The notes under the pieces are model-generated. The model made no database searches. It had not been told where the DNA came from and saw only the letters and a list, made by a program, of their open reading frames with translations. From RGIG3013 sp045538935 (GTDB lineage Bacteria; Bacillota; Clostridia; Oscillospirales; Acutalibacteraceae), in contig JAZQEI010000006.1 in NCBI GenBank assembly GCA_045538935.1, positions 1 through 64,000 of the forward strand: DNA of 64,000 nt. The letters run 5' to 3'. Within the stretch, counting starts at the first letter, position 1; every line of letters begins with the position of its first letter. Of the stretch, positions 26,931 to 36,581 are shown in pieces. The translations under genes were made by a program, and so were the position numbers.

Positions 26931-29171
26931 ATGGCTCCCAAAAAGAAAAGTGCAATAAGCACTCAAAAAAACCCTGCAGAAACAAATGCTTATATTGCGG
27001 GTGCAGGTTTAATTGTTGAACAACCAATTACCGAAACAATAGAAAGCAACTATATGCCCTATGCTATGAGCGTTATTGTTTCGCGTGCAATACCCGAAAT
27101 AGATGGGTTTAAGCCTTCGCATCGTAAACTTTTATACACCATGTATAAAATGGGATTACTTACCGGCAATAGAATAAAGTCGGCTAATATTGTTGGTAGA
27201 ACAATGCAGCTAAATCCACATGGCGATGCCGCAATTTATGATACTATGGTGCGTTTATCAGAAGGTTATGAAGCTTTACTGTACCCGTATGTAGATTCAA
27301 AGGGAAGCTTTGGTAAAGCTTACTCGCGTGATATGCATTGGGCAGCATCTAGGTATACTGAGGCAAAACTTTCAGAAATTGCAAGTGAACTTTTTATTGA
27401 TATCGATAAAGATACAATAGATTTTGTCGACAACTACGACGCCACTATGAAAGAGCCCACGCTTTTTCCGGTAAGATTTCCGTCAATTTTAGTTAATTAT
27501 AATAATGGTATTGCTGTTGGTATGACCAGCACCATATGTCCTTTTAACTTAGAAGAAGTTTGTCGCACTACTATCAATTATATTAAAGATAACGACGCAG
27601 ACATAATGGAAACTCTTTTAGCACCGGACTTTCCAATAGGCGGACAGTTGCTTTATGATAGAGAAGAGATGCGCACCCTTTACGAAACAGGCAGAGGTAG
27701 TTTTAAGATTAGAGGCACTTATGAGTACGATAAATCTCAAAACTGTATTGATATCAAACAAATACCACCCTCAACCACAGCAGAGGCGATAATTGAAAAG
27801 GTTATTGAACTTGCAAAGGCTAAAAAAATAACTGAAATAAGTGATATTCGCGATGAAACCGACCTTAAAGGCCTTAAAATTACAATAGACCTTAAGCGTG
27901 GCACAGATCCCGACAAGCTTATGCAAAAGCTTTATCGTATGACTCCGCTGCAAGATACATTTTCATGTATATTTAATGTTCTTATTGCAAATTCACCGCG
28001 TGTTGTGGGCATTAAAGAGCTTCTTGGTGAATGGGTTGCATTTAGAGTTGAGTGTGTTAAAAGAAGAGTACATTTTACTCTTACAAAGGCAAAAGACAAG
28101 CTGCACCTTTTAAAAGGTTTGTCTAAGATTTTGCTTGATATTGATAAAGCTATAAAAATCGTTCGCGAAACCGCTGAAGAAAAGGAAGTTGTTCCCAATC
28201 TTATGATTGGTTTCGGAATAGACCAAATTCAAGCAGAATATGTAGCCGAAATTAAATTACGTCACTTAAACCGCGAGTATATTTTAAAAAGACTCGACGA
28301 AATTGAAAATCTAGAAAAAGAAATCGCGGAGCTCGAAAGTATTTTAGAGAGTCGTCGCAAGGTTTACAATATTATTATAAAAGAGCTTGAAGAAGTTATA
28401 AAGAAATATGCTAAACCGCGCAAAACACAAATTATAAATGCTAATGATGCAGTGCTTGAAGAGGCAGAGGAGCCTGTTGATACATCGCCCGTAACATTGT
28501 TCTTTACAAAAGATGGTTATTTTAAAAAGATAACTCCAAATTCTCTTAGAATGAGTGGCGAGCAAAAGCTAAAAGAGGGCGACGAAATTACACAGATTAT
28601 TGAATCTGACAATGCTGCAGAACTTTTATTCTTCACAAATAAGTTCCAAGTTTATAAGTCGAAAGTTTCAGAGTTTTCTGACGGTAAAGCAAGCTTGCTA
28701 GGTGATTATATACCTGCAAAGTTAGAGTTTGAAGAGGGCGAAGTACCTGTTTTAATGGTTGAAACACACGACTATAGCGGATTTTGTGTATTTGTGTTCG
28801 ATAACGGTAGAATTTCTAAGGTTCCGCTTTCATCATACGCTACAAAAACTAACCGCAAAAAGCTTATAAATGCATATTGTAATAAATATAATTTGCACAG
28901 CATAATTGCAATTAAAGAAGATTGTGAAATCGTTTTAACTTCAACTAATGGCAGAATACTACTTGTTCATACTGGCGCACTTGCCGCAAAAGCAACCAAA
29001 GATAATGGCGGCGTTGCTGTTATGACACAAAAGAAAGGTCAGCGCATTTATAGTACTGAACTTTATAAAGAGGGTATGTTCCAAAAACCGCATCGATATC
29101 GCACTCGTAATTTGCCCGCGGCAGGTAGTTTTAAGTCTGCAGATGAACAAGCAGAACAAATGAGCATTTAA
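26931..29171 (+). CDS. Type IIA topoisomerase, DNA-cleavage subunit (GyrA/ParC-like)
   Basis: Cuts and rejoins duplex DNA. The winged-helix core contains NPHGDAAIYDTMVRL and the catalytic tyrosine in ASRYTE (Tyr142); a coiled-coil arm lies near residues 440-500. The C-terminal beta-pinwheel region is shorter than in GyrA and no GyrA box (QRRGGKG-like) is visible; the nearest stretch is MTQKKGQRI. That favours a decatenase (topoisomerase IV-like) over a supercoiling gyrase. 746 aa, paired with the upstream ATPase subunit. The last ~25 residues are polar. Confidence 0.88.
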   Translation: MAPKKKSAISTQKNPAETNAYIAGAGLIVEQPITETIESNYMPYAMSVIVSRAIPEIDGFKPSHRKLLYTMYKMGLLTGNRIKSANIVGRTMQLNPHGDAAIYDTMVRLSEGYEALLYPYVDSKGSFGKAYSRDMHWAASRYTEAKLSEIASELFIDIDKDTIDFVDNYDATMKEPTLFPVRFPSILVNYNNGIAVGMTSTICPFNLEEVCRTTINYIKDNDADIMETLLAPDFPIGGQLLYDREEMRTLYETGRGSFKIRGTYEYDKSQNCIDIKQIPPSTTAEAIIEKVIELAKAKKITEISDIRDETDLKGLKITIDLKRGTDPDKLMQKLYRMTPLQDTFSCIFNVLIANSPRVVGIKELLGEWVAFRVECVKRRVHFTLTKAKDKLHLLKGLSKILLDIDKAIKIVRETAEEKEVVPNLMIGFGIDQIQAEYVAEIKLRHLNREYILKRLDEIENLEKEIAELESILESRRKVYNIIIKELEEVIKKYAKPRKTQIINANDAVLEEAEEPVDTSPVTLFFTKDGYFKKITPNSLRMSGEQKLKEGDEITQIIESDNAAELLFFTNKFQVYKSKVSEFSDGKASLLGDYIPAKLEFEEGEVPVLMVETHDYSGFCVFVFDNGRISKVPLSSYATKTNRKKLINAYCNKYNLHSIIAIKEDCEIVLTSTNGRILLVHTGALAAKATKDNGGVAVMTQKKGQRIYSTELYKEGMFQKPHRYRTRNLPAAGSFKSADEQAEQMSI

Positions 29172-29388
29172 AACAAAAGATGCAGAGCACTATGTATAGC
29201 ACTCTGCAACATATTGTGTCAGCTTCAAATACAAACGCAAGCTTAAATTTTCTTATTGCTGACAGTAATAATATTTGCTATTATTTTAAAAATACACTAG
29301 GAATTATTTGACAAATAACATTTTATAAGCTACAATAACATATCGTTGTTCAGTAACATTTTACTGTTAAAATTTTGGAGGAATTAAA
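29172..29388 (+). promoter_or_regulatory. Intergenic region with valS promoter
   Basis: 217 nt. TTGACA at 29308-29313, 17 bp, TACAAT at 29331-29336 form the valS promoter. Upstream lie imperfect inverted repeats (TGCAGAG/CTCTGCA at 29180-29208; TGTCAGC/GCTGACA at 29217-29264) without a clean T-run; they may be the 3' end structure of the topoisomerase mRNA. No T-box motif is seen. Confidence 0.65.
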
Positions 29389-32022
29389 GTGGCAAAAGAA
29401 CTTGCAAAAACTTACGATCCTAATGAAGTAGAAGGCAGAACTTATCAGTTTTGGCTAGATGGTGGTTTTTTCCATGCCGAAGCAGATCAAAAAAAGAAGC
29501 CTTTTACTATCGTTATACCACCACCAAACATTACCGGTCAGTTGCATATGGGACATGCTCTTGATAATACTCTGCAAGATATACTTATTCGTTTTAGAAG
29601 AATGCAGGGCAGAGCAGCACTCTGGATGCCCGGTACAGACCACGCATCTATTGCGACCGAAGCTAAAATTGTTGAGGCTATGCGCAAAGAGGGTATAACC
29701 AAGGAAGATATTGGTAGAGAAAAATTTTTAGAACGCGCTTGGGAATGGAAAAAAACTTACGGCGGCAGAATTATTTCTCAGCTTAAAAAACTTGGATCGT
29801 CTTGTGACTGGGAGCGTGAACGCTTTACTTTAGACGAAGGTTGTTCTAATGCAGTAAAAGAAGTATTTGTTCGCCTATATAATAAGGGATTAATTTACCG
29901 CGGCGAGAAAATAATTAACTGGTGTCCGCATTGCCTTACTGCTATATCTGATGCAGAGGTTGCTTATAGCGAAAAAGAAGGCGCATTCTGGCATTTAAGA
30001 TATCCGCTAACAGATGGAAGCGGGTTTATTGAACTTGCAACCACCAGACCCGAAACTATGCTCGGTGATACTGCTGTTGCAGTTCATCCCGATGATGAAA
30101 GATATAAGGATTTAATCGGTAAAACTGTAACACTTCCACTTGTTAATAAAGAGATTCCTATTGTAGCTGATTCTTATGTTGAAATGGATTTCGGTACAGG
30201 TGTTGTAAAAATCACACCTGCACACGATCCTAACGACTTTGAAGTTGGTCTTCGTCATAATTTGCCTATAATTAATGTTATGACAGATGACGCAAAAATC
30301 AATGAAAATGGCGGCAAATATGCCGGTCTTGACCGTTATGAAGCAAGAAAAGCCATTGTTGCCGATTTAGAGCAAGGTGGTTTCCTTGTTAAAATTGAAA
30401 AAATGAACCATAATGTAGGTGCTTGTAGCCGTTGTGATACTATTGTTGAGCCTAGAATTTCTAAGCAATGGTTTGTAAAAATGGAACCCTTAGCAAAGCC
30501 GGCAATAGATGTTGTTAAAAACGGTGAAATTAAATTTGTTCCTGCCCGTTATGAGAAAACCTACTTTAACTGGATGGAAAATATTAAAGACTGGTGTATT
30601 TCTCGTCAGCTTTGGTGGGGACACAGAATACCTGCATTTTACTGTGCAGACTGCGGTGAAACAATAGTTTCCAAGACCGATGTTTGCAAATGTACAAAAT
30701 GTGGCTCTCAAAACATTACACAAGATTCTGACACTCTTGATACTTGGTTCTCATCTGCACTTTGGCCATTCTCTACACTAGGTTGGCCAGAAGAAAACTT
30801 AGACCTTAAATATTTTTATCCTACAGATACTCTTGTTACCGGTTATGATATTATATTCTTCTGGGTTGCCCGTATGATATTCTCAGGACTTGAGTATACT
30901 GGAAAAGTACCGTTTAAAACAGTACTATTCCATGGTCTTGTGCGCGATGCCGAAGGCAGAAAAATGTCTAAGTCCTTAGGTAACGGTATTGATCCTCTTG
31001 AAGAAATTGAAAAATATGGTGCCGATGCATTAAGATTTACTCTTGCAACCGGTAATAGTCCAGGTAATGACATGCGTTATTCACCTGAGCGTGTTCAAGC
31101 AAGCCGTAACTTTGCAAACAAGATTTGGAATGCGGCAAGATTTTTGATTATGAATTTTTCTGAAAACGAACCCGCACCCCATATACCCGAAAACCTTGAA
31201 CTAGAGGACAAATGGATACTTTCTAAGTACAATAATTTGGTTGCTGACGTAACCGATAACCTTGAGAAATACGAGTTAGGCCTTGCAGTATCTAAACTTT
31301 ATGATTTTATTTGGGATGTATTCTGTGACTGGTATATAGAAATTGCAAAGGTTAGATTAGCATCTGATAATGAGCAGGCAAAAGCAACTGCTAAAGCAGT
31401 ACTACTTTATGTATTCTCTAACGTATTGAAGCTTTTACATCCGTTTATGCCGTTTATAACCGAAGAAATTTGGTTAACATTACCGCACGATGGCAAGTCT
31501 ATTATGGTATCTGAATGGCCTGAGTTTAAAGATGAATTAAAGTTTGAAGAACAAGAGGCTGACTTTGAAAAGCTTATGGAAGCAATTCGTGCTATTAGAA
31601 ATTTAAGAGCACAGATGAACGTTCCGCCTTCAAGAAAAGCACAAGTTTACGTTCAAACTCCGTTTAGTAGTGTGTTTGAGTCCGGTGCAGATCTTATTTG
31701 CCGTTTAGCATATGCTTCTAAGGTTGTTGTTGAGCAAAATATTGTGCTTGATGGCGCAGCAAGAGTTGTTACCGATGCGGCAACAATATTTATGCCGATG
31801 AACGAACTTGTTGATTTTGATGCAGAGCTTGCAAGACTTCAAAAAGAACTTGAAGTTGCCCAAAAGGATAAAGATTTCTTTGAAAGTAAACTTAACAACC
31901 CGGGCTTTGTTGCTAAAGCACCCGAAAAGGTAGTTGCAGCACAAAGAGAAAGTTTGGAAAAAGTTCTTGAAAAAATTAAGCTTTTAACAACAAGCATTGA
32001 TGAAATTAAATCTAAAATGTAA
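29389..32022 (+). CDS. valS: Valine-tRNA ligase
   Basis: Class I aminoacyl-tRNA synthetase. PPPNITGQLHMGHAL carries the HIGH-type signature (~residue 53) and GRKMSKSLGN the KMSKS loop (~524). The editing domain has TTRPETMLGDTAVAVHP. Residues ~415-450 hold a Cys4-like insert (CADC...CKCTKCG), and the C-terminal ~65 residues form the tRNA-binding coiled coil. 877 aa, full length. GTG start preceded by GGAGG. No tRNA-responsive T-box is present, so control differs from many Firmicute synthetase genes. Confidence 0.97.
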   Translation: MAKELAKTYDPNEVEGRTYQFWLDGGFFHAEADQKKKPFTIVIPPPNITGQLHMGHALDNTLQDILIRFRRMQGRAALWMPGTDHASIATEAKIVEAMRKEGITKEDIGREKFLERAWEWKKTYGGRIISQLKKLGSSCDWERERFTLDEGCSNAVKEVFVRLYNKGLIYRGEKIINWCPHCLTAISDAEVAYSEKEGAFWHLRYPLTDGSGFIELATTRPETMLGDTAVAVHPDDERYKDLIGKTVTLPLVNKEIPIVADSYVEMDFGTGVVKITPAHDPNDFEVGLRHNLPIINVMTDDAKINENGGKYAGLDRYEARKAIVADLEQGGFLVKIEKMNHNVGACSRCDTIVEPRISKQWFVKMEPLAKPAIDVVKNGEIKFVPARYEKTYFNWMENIKDWCISRQLWWGHRIPAFYCADCGETIVSKTDVCKCTKCGSQNITQDSDTLDTWFSSALWPFSTLGWPEENLDLKYFYPTDTLVTGYDIIFFWVARMIFSGLEYTGKVPFKTVLFHGLVRDAEGRKMSKSLGNGIDPLEEIEKYGADALRFTLATGNSPGNDMRYSPERVQASRNFANKIWNAARFLIMNFSENEPAPHIPENLELEDKWILSKYNNLVADVTDNLEKYELGLAVSKLYDFIWDVFCDWYIEIAKVRLASDNEQAKATAKAVLLYVFSNVLKLLHPFMPFITEEIWLTLPHDGKSIMVSEWPEFKDELKFEEQEADFEKLMEAIRAIRNLRAQMNVPPSRKAQVYVQTPFSSVFESGADLICRLAYASKVVVEQNIVLDGAARVVTDAATIFMPMNELVDFDAELARLQKELEVAQKDKDFFESKLNNPGFVAKAPEKVVAAQRESLEKVLEKIKLLTTSIDEIKSKM

Positions 32023-32023
32023 T

Positions 32024-32060
32024 AAAAAACACACCAAGAAAAAACTTGGTGTGTTTTTTT
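32024..32060 (+). terminator. Bidirectional terminator between valS and the glucuronide operon
   Basis: Stem AAACACACCAAG / CTTGGTGTGTTT with A-rich left and T-rich right flanks serves the converging genes. Confidence 0.9.
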
Positions 32061-32061
32061 A

Positions 32062-33228
32062 TTAATGACCTTTATATGTACCTTTTGTATCAGAATATAT
32101 GGTTTTAATATTTGTTTTAATTTTAGAGGTTTTAATTCTTTTCATTAATTCATAATAAAACAAATCTTCATCAAACGGTAATTCAATTTCCTTTTGCAAC
32201 CAATCTGATAGATGTATTGCATTTGAAAGAGTAAGCCCATTTATGCCTTCTTCGCCGCCTGCAATTAACCTGCCACCGTTTAAAACAGCATCGGCAAAAG
32301 CATTCATAACATCTACATGTTGTGAATTTTTTTGATCAATTGCTACAGTGGTTTGAGTAATGTTTGGATGTCCCCATATTTCTTTATTTGCTTTTGTGAA
32401 TTCGGGCTCGGCAACATCATACTCATACAGTTCTAATTTATCGTTTTCGGCAACAAGTTTGGCTTTGTCAAGTTGAATTTCAAATCTGTTGGTACCACAC
32501 GCGTCACCTGTACATGCAATAAAAGTGCCTATTGCACCGTTTTTATATGTAACAACTGCAGTAACATCATCTTCAACCTCAATATTGTGCCATTTACCGT
32601 ACAGAACCTTTGCTTGTACTTTTTCGGGCATACCGCATATCCATTGGAATAAATCAAGTTGATGCGGACACTGGTTTAAAAGCACACCGCCGCCTTCGCC
32701 AGCCCAAGTTGCACGCCAATTGCCAGAATCATAATATGCTTGCGGACGGTACCAGTTAGTTACAATCCAGTTTGTGCGACGTATTTGGCCGTATTTGCCG
32801 CTAGAAACTAGTTCGTGCATTTTTTTATAAATATTATTTGTGCGTTGATTAAACATCATGCCAAACACAACATCGCTTTTTTGTGCTTGCTCATTCATTT
32901 TTTTAACAAGCTTAGTATATACACCGGCAGGTTTTTCAACCATAACATTAAGATTATTTTTCATAGCCATTATTGCGAGAGAGGGGTGATCAAAATGTGG
33001 GGTGGAGATTAACACGCTGTCACATTCACCACTGTCAATAAGTTTTTCGGCAGTATCAAAAAATTTAATATTGTTTGGCAGATTTTCTTTACACCAAACT
33101 AATCTGTCGGGGTTGGTGTCAGCAATGGCTGTTATTTCAATTTTAGGACATTTTCCACTTTTAACATTGTCATAATGACCTGTGCCCATGTTGCCAAAGC
33201 CGATTATTCCGAGTTTGATTTTTCTCAT
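32062..33228 (-). CDS. Gfo/Idh/MocA family oxidoreductase
   Basis: NAD(P)-dependent sugar dehydrogenase fold: Rossmann GIIGFGNMGTGHY at the N-terminus, the VMVEKPAG motif (Lys of the EKP signature, ~residue 95), and a C-terminal alpha/beta substrate domain with GGGVLLNQCPHQLDLFQW (His/Asp site). 388 aa. The ATG at 33228 follows AGGTG at good spacing; the GTG 9 nt earlier lies in that site. It is the last gene of the minus-strand glucuronide operon, 5 nt after an epimerase-like gene. The substrate is unknown; a sugar, uronate, inositol or glycoside C3-oxidation are all possible. Confidence 0.85.
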   Translation of the reverse strand: MRKIKLGIIGFGNMGTGHYDNVKSGKCPKIEITAIADTNPDRLVWCKENLPNNIKFFDTAEKLIDSGECDSVLISTPHFDHPSLAIMAMKNNLNVMVEKPAGVYTKLVKKMNEQAQKSDVVFGMMFNQRTNNIYKKMHELVSSGKYGQIRRTNWIVTNWYRPQAYYDSGNWRATWAGEGGGVLLNQCPHQLDLFQWICGMPEKVQAKVLYGKWHNIEVEDDVTAVVTYKNGAIGTFIACTGDACGTNRFEIQLDKAKLVAENDKLELYEYDVAEPEFTKANKEIWGHPNITQTTVAIDQKNSQHVDVMNAFADAVLNGGRLIAGGEEGINGLTLSNAIHLSDWLQKEIELPFDEDLFYYELMKRIKTSKIKTNIKTIYSDTKGTYKGH

Positions 33229-33233
33229 AAAAA

Positions 33234-33974
33234 TCACCTAAGTCCCAGAGATTTCAAATAATCATAACTTTGCTTTAAACACTTAAACGGGTCTGAGCCG
33301 TTGCAATTGTCTTGTTCAACGTAAATATACTTGGTATTAGCGTCGCTACAGGCCAGTAGAATGTTTTCAAAATTCATATTTCCTTGGCCTACTGGCATCA
33401 TATTTTGATTATACGCCATATCTTTAAAGTGAACACATTCTGCTCTGTTTTTAAACTTTTTTATAAAAGTTGAAGGGTCACAGCCTGCGAATTGTAGCCA
33501 GTATGTATCAATAATAAAAGATAACTCATTGTCAGCGAAAAGGGAAGAAAGCTCTTCTAAATATGTAATGTTGCCGTGCTTTTTTAGTTCTGCACTGTGG
33601 TTGTGAAACATGAATTTTAAACCACTTTCACTAATTTGTTTTGCCGCAGTTTTATACTCGTTATAAAAATCCTGAGGAGTGAGTTCGTTAAAGTTATACC
33701 AACCAAGTCCAATGTTTTTGCAACCAAAAATTTTGTGAGCAACAATCTCTTCATTTGTATTTGATTTTATTTTTTCGCTTGAACGGTGAGTAACTGTACA
33801 AGTTAGATTGTTTTTTACAAGCTCTGCTTTTAGCCATTCGGGATCATAATCACAACTGCCTGAAACTTGAACTGTTTTATAGCCAATATCAGCTATTTTT
33901 TTAAGAGTTTCACTTAAATCATTAAGATTTTGAGTAAAATCTCTTACAGTATAGAGTTGTGCACCAAGTTGCAT
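33234..33974 (-). CDS. Sugar phosphate isomerase/epimerase-like TIM barrel protein (2)
   Basis: AP-endonuclease-2/xylose-isomerase-like TIM barrel, 246 aa. Visible elements are GAQLYTVRDF at the N-terminus, FMFHNHSAEL (metal His region), FIIDTYWLQFAG, CVHFKDM and the terminal YVEQDNC, which together supply the usual Glu/Asp/His metal site. The ATG at 33974 has AAGGAGGAG upstream. The family covers sugar isomerases, inosose dehydratases and 3-keto-glycoside lyases, so the exact reaction is open. It follows a second TIM barrel of the same superfamily and precedes the Gfo/Idh enzyme. Confidence 0.8.
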   Translation of the reverse strand: MQLGAQLYTVRDFTQNLNDLSETLKKIADIGYKTVQVSGSCDYDPEWLKAELVKNNLTCTVTHRSSEKIKSNTNEEIVAHKIFGCKNIGLGWYNFNELTPQDFYNEYKTAAKQISESGLKFMFHNHSAELKKHGNITYLEELSSLFADNELSFIIDTYWLQFAGCDPSTFIKKFKNRAECVHFKDMAYNQNMMPVGQGNMNFENILLACSDANTKYIYVEQDNCNGSDPFKCLKQSYDYLKSLGLR

Positions 33975-33990
33975 AAATAATCTCTCCTCC

Positions 33991-34824
33991 TTATATGAGC
34001 TTTTTAAGTGCTTTGGTCGCCGCATCAAATGCTTCGCGGTTGGTTTTATAAATATTAATGGTGTTTATATGGCTTTTGTTTTCACCCTCTAAATTATCAA
34101 GCCCGTCAAATATTTTTAAATGAGGCTCAAGGGTTAACACAGAACCTACATTTGAATACATAGATATCAGCTGTTTGATATTAGCAATGCCTTCACCGGC
34201 AGGAACTAAATTATCGTTTTTATCGATATCTTTTATATGCATATATTTTACATATGGCTTAAGCACTTCAAAAGCTTGTAATGTATCTACCGAGCACTGA
34301 ACAAAATTGGCAGGATCAAACACCATTTTTATGTCGCTGAAGGTTTTATGAATTTCTAAGCAACGTTCTAAGGTATCACCATAAATATCTTTTTCGTTTT
34401 CGTGACAGAGGGTTACGTCATATTCCCTAGATATCTCTACAAAAGTATTAAGACGTTCAAATACAGTATCTTTATAAATATTAGGATCTTTGTTTTTTGG
34501 AATATAAAAACTAAACATTCTTATATTTTCTGTTTTGGTTTTTTCGGCCAGTTCTAATAATCTTTTAAACTTATTAAGATGTTCATTAAATGGATCAGTT
34601 ATATTGATTTTACCTATTGGTGAACCAAATGACCAGATTTTAATACCATTTGCATTTAATTGATCGTTAATATTTATAAACTCAGACTCTGACAAATCTA
34701 TAATATTTTTGCCATTAACACCGCGTATTTCTAACAATGGAATTTTATTTGCTTTTAATGCATCTATTTGTTCTTTTAATGTTGTACCTGCTTCGTCGGC
34801 AAATGCACAGAGGGTAAAACTCAT
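33991..34824 (-). CDS. Sugar phosphate isomerase/epimerase-like TIM barrel protein (1)
   Basis: 277-aa TIM barrel of the same superfamily as its downstream neighbour, but clearly distinct in sequence. Motifs: AFADEAGTTLKEQ at the N-terminus, LEIRGVNGKN, LCHENEKDIYGD (Glu), VFDPANFVQ (Asp) and YMHIKDID. The start overlaps the beta-glucuronidase stop by one base (TAATG arrangement), so the two are translationally coupled. A role in uronate or oxidised-sugar handling is inferred from context only. Confidence 0.8.
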   Translation of the reverse strand: MSFTLCAFADEAGTTLKEQIDALKANKIPLLEIRGVNGKNIIDLSESEFININDQLNANGIKIWSFGSPIGKINITDPFNEHLNKFKRLLELAEKTKTENIRMFSFYIPKNKDPNIYKDTVFERLNTFVEISREYDVTLCHENEKDIYGDTLERCLEIHKTFSDIKMVFDPANFVQCSVDTLQAFEVLKPYVKYMHIKDIDKNDNLVPAGEGIANIKQLISMYSNVGSVLTLEPHLKIFDGLDNLEGENKSHINTINIYKTNREAFDAATKALKKLI

Positions 34825-36557
34825 TATTCTTCACTCCAAAGCTTTTTAAGGGTGTGAGCTACCATTTTGGGTTGGCGTTCTCTTGTAAATACACCCTTGC
34901 GGTTCAATATAATTCTAGAGGTCGTCTGTGCAGCTTTAAAGTCGGCAAAGCACCAAACGTGCGCGCCTATTACATAGTCTTTTTTGCGCATCATTTCATA
35001 CTGACAACGAACGGTTTCACTTTGGTATTCTTCACTAAACATCTGTGGTGGATCACAGTGCATGCCCTCAATGGCATCGGTTCCAAATTCTGAAATAATC
35101 ATAGGTTTTTTGAATTTATTGTAAAAGCGTTCAATACAAGCTTCAAAATCACCAATAGTTTCATACATTTGTCCGGGGGCAATATACCAACCATAATACT
35201 TATTAATACATACTACATCATAGTTTTCATACCCTAAGTTGTTTTCTGGTTCCAAGTGAGCAACGTAAGTTATTGGCCTTGTGTTGTCTAGTTTTCTTGC
35301 AGTTTTAGCCATTTCAGCAAAGAAGTTTTCGCCATCTTTGGTTTCAATGTTGGGCTCATTAGCTAAACTCCACATAACAACACAAGGGTGGTTTTTGTCA
35401 CGCTCAAACAGTTCTTTAATTACCGATTTTGCCTTAATTAAAATATCTTCCTTATACATTCTTGTATTAAGTCCAACGAAAGGAGTTTCATCAATAACTA
35501 AAATACCGTGTCTGTCAGCATAGTCCATTATGTTTTCATCATAAGGATAGTGTGAAGTTCTAAACGAATTAGCACCTATCCATTTTAATAAATAAAAATC
35601 TTTAACGGTTACAGCATGTGAAAAACCTTTGCCTAAAATGAAGAAGTCCTCGTGTTTGCCAAAGCCTTTAAAGAAAACCTCTTTGCCATTTAATAAAAAT
35701 TTACCGTTTTCTACTTTAACAGTTCTTATACCATAAGATTCAGTATAGGTATCTACCTCTAAATCTTCTTTAATTAGGGTAACTGTTAAATCATAAAGTT
35801 CGGGTTTGCCGATATCCCATAGACGAGGATTGTCTATCGTAACACTGCCGTTTACAGTATTAGAGTTAACGGGAAAGGTTATATCTTTGCCGTCGGTAGA
35901 TACTATAATTTTATCGCTTAAAGTATTAGATAACATTATTTTAAAGTTAACAGTAGCTGTGTTATCTAAAACATCGGTGGTAATAACAATGTCTTCAATA
36001 CGCTCTTTGGCAGTTGTGTACAAATAAACACTACGCTGTAAACCGCCGTAAGGGAAGAAGTCATATGTAACAGCAGGGTAGGAGTTGAAAAATCCAACTC
36101 TTCCTTCGCTTGCGCCAAGTGCAGCAGGAGGCAAAGACCACGGGTCAAGTGTGCTATCGGCTAAAACAACAATTTTATTGCTTTGTCCAAAGTTAATGTG
36201 AGAACTAATTTCACACTCAAAAGGCAATGCTGTGCCAACATGAGAGCCAACTTGGTTTCCGTTTACCCAAACAGTAGCTTTTCCTGCAACGTTACCAAAA
36301 CGCAAATATATGGCTTTTTCAGATTGTTCGGCTGGAACGATAATGTTCTTTTCATACCAGCCTTTGCCGTGAAAATTAAACAGGTCGTTAAATTGCTCGT
36401 TCCAGCTTGCAGGAACGGCGATTTCGCGGATATCGTTACATTTAATACCATTGTACCATGCATTAGATATACCAATATCTTCTTTATCTGCAGCAAATTG
36501 CCAAAAACCATCGAGTGTTTTTACTTGCCGTAGTGCGTTGTCTTTTGGGAAGAGCAT
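34824..36557 (-). CDS. uidA: Beta-glucuronidase (glycoside hydrolase family 2)
   Basis: Releases glucuronic acid from glucuronides. The sugar-binding domain, immunoglobulin-like domain (~185-275) and TIM barrel occur in order. The acid/base is Glu401 in SLANEPN and the nucleophile Glu490 in ISEFGTD; the glucuronate-specific NxK motif is NRKG (~552-554). FGKHEDF and RTSHYPYDE are conserved as in E. coli UidA. Compared with that enzyme, the loop after VIDETPFVGLN is much shorter, so it resembles the no-Loop-1 class, often specific for larger substrates. No signal peptide, so it acts in the cytoplasm. 577 aa. Confidence 0.92.
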   Translation of the reverse strand: MLFPKDNALRQVKTLDGFWQFAADKEDIGISNAWYNGIKCNDIREIAVPASWNEQFNDLFNFHGKGWYEKNIIVPAEQSEKAIYLRFGNVAGKATVWVNGNQVGSHVGTALPFECEISSHINFGQSNKIVVLADSTLDPWSLPPAALGASEGRVGFFNSYPAVTYDFFPYGGLQRSVYLYTTAKERIEDIVITTDVLDNTATVNFKIMLSNTLSDKIIVSTDGKDITFPVNSNTVNGSVTIDNPRLWDIGKPELYDLTVTLIKEDLEVDTYTESYGIRTVKVENGKFLLNGKEVFFKGFGKHEDFFILGKGFSHAVTVKDFYLLKWIGANSFRTSHYPYDENIMDYADRHGILVIDETPFVGLNTRMYKEDILIKAKSVIKELFERDKNHPCVVMWSLANEPNIETKDGENFFAEMAKTARKLDNTRPITYVAHLEPENNLGYENYDVVCINKYYGWYIAPGQMYETIGDFEACIERFYNKFKKPMIISEFGTDAIEGMHCDPPQMFSEEYQSETVRCQYEMMRKKDYVIGAHVWCFADFKAAQTTSRIILNRKGVFTRERQPKMVAHTLKKLWSEE

Positions 36558-36581
36558 AACATTACCCTCACTTAACTTTAT

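Noticed and set aside
29172..29388. T-box leader for valS
   Set aside because: No T-box consensus or specifier/antiterminator pair; the promoter at 29308-29336 leaves only a ~45-nt leader.
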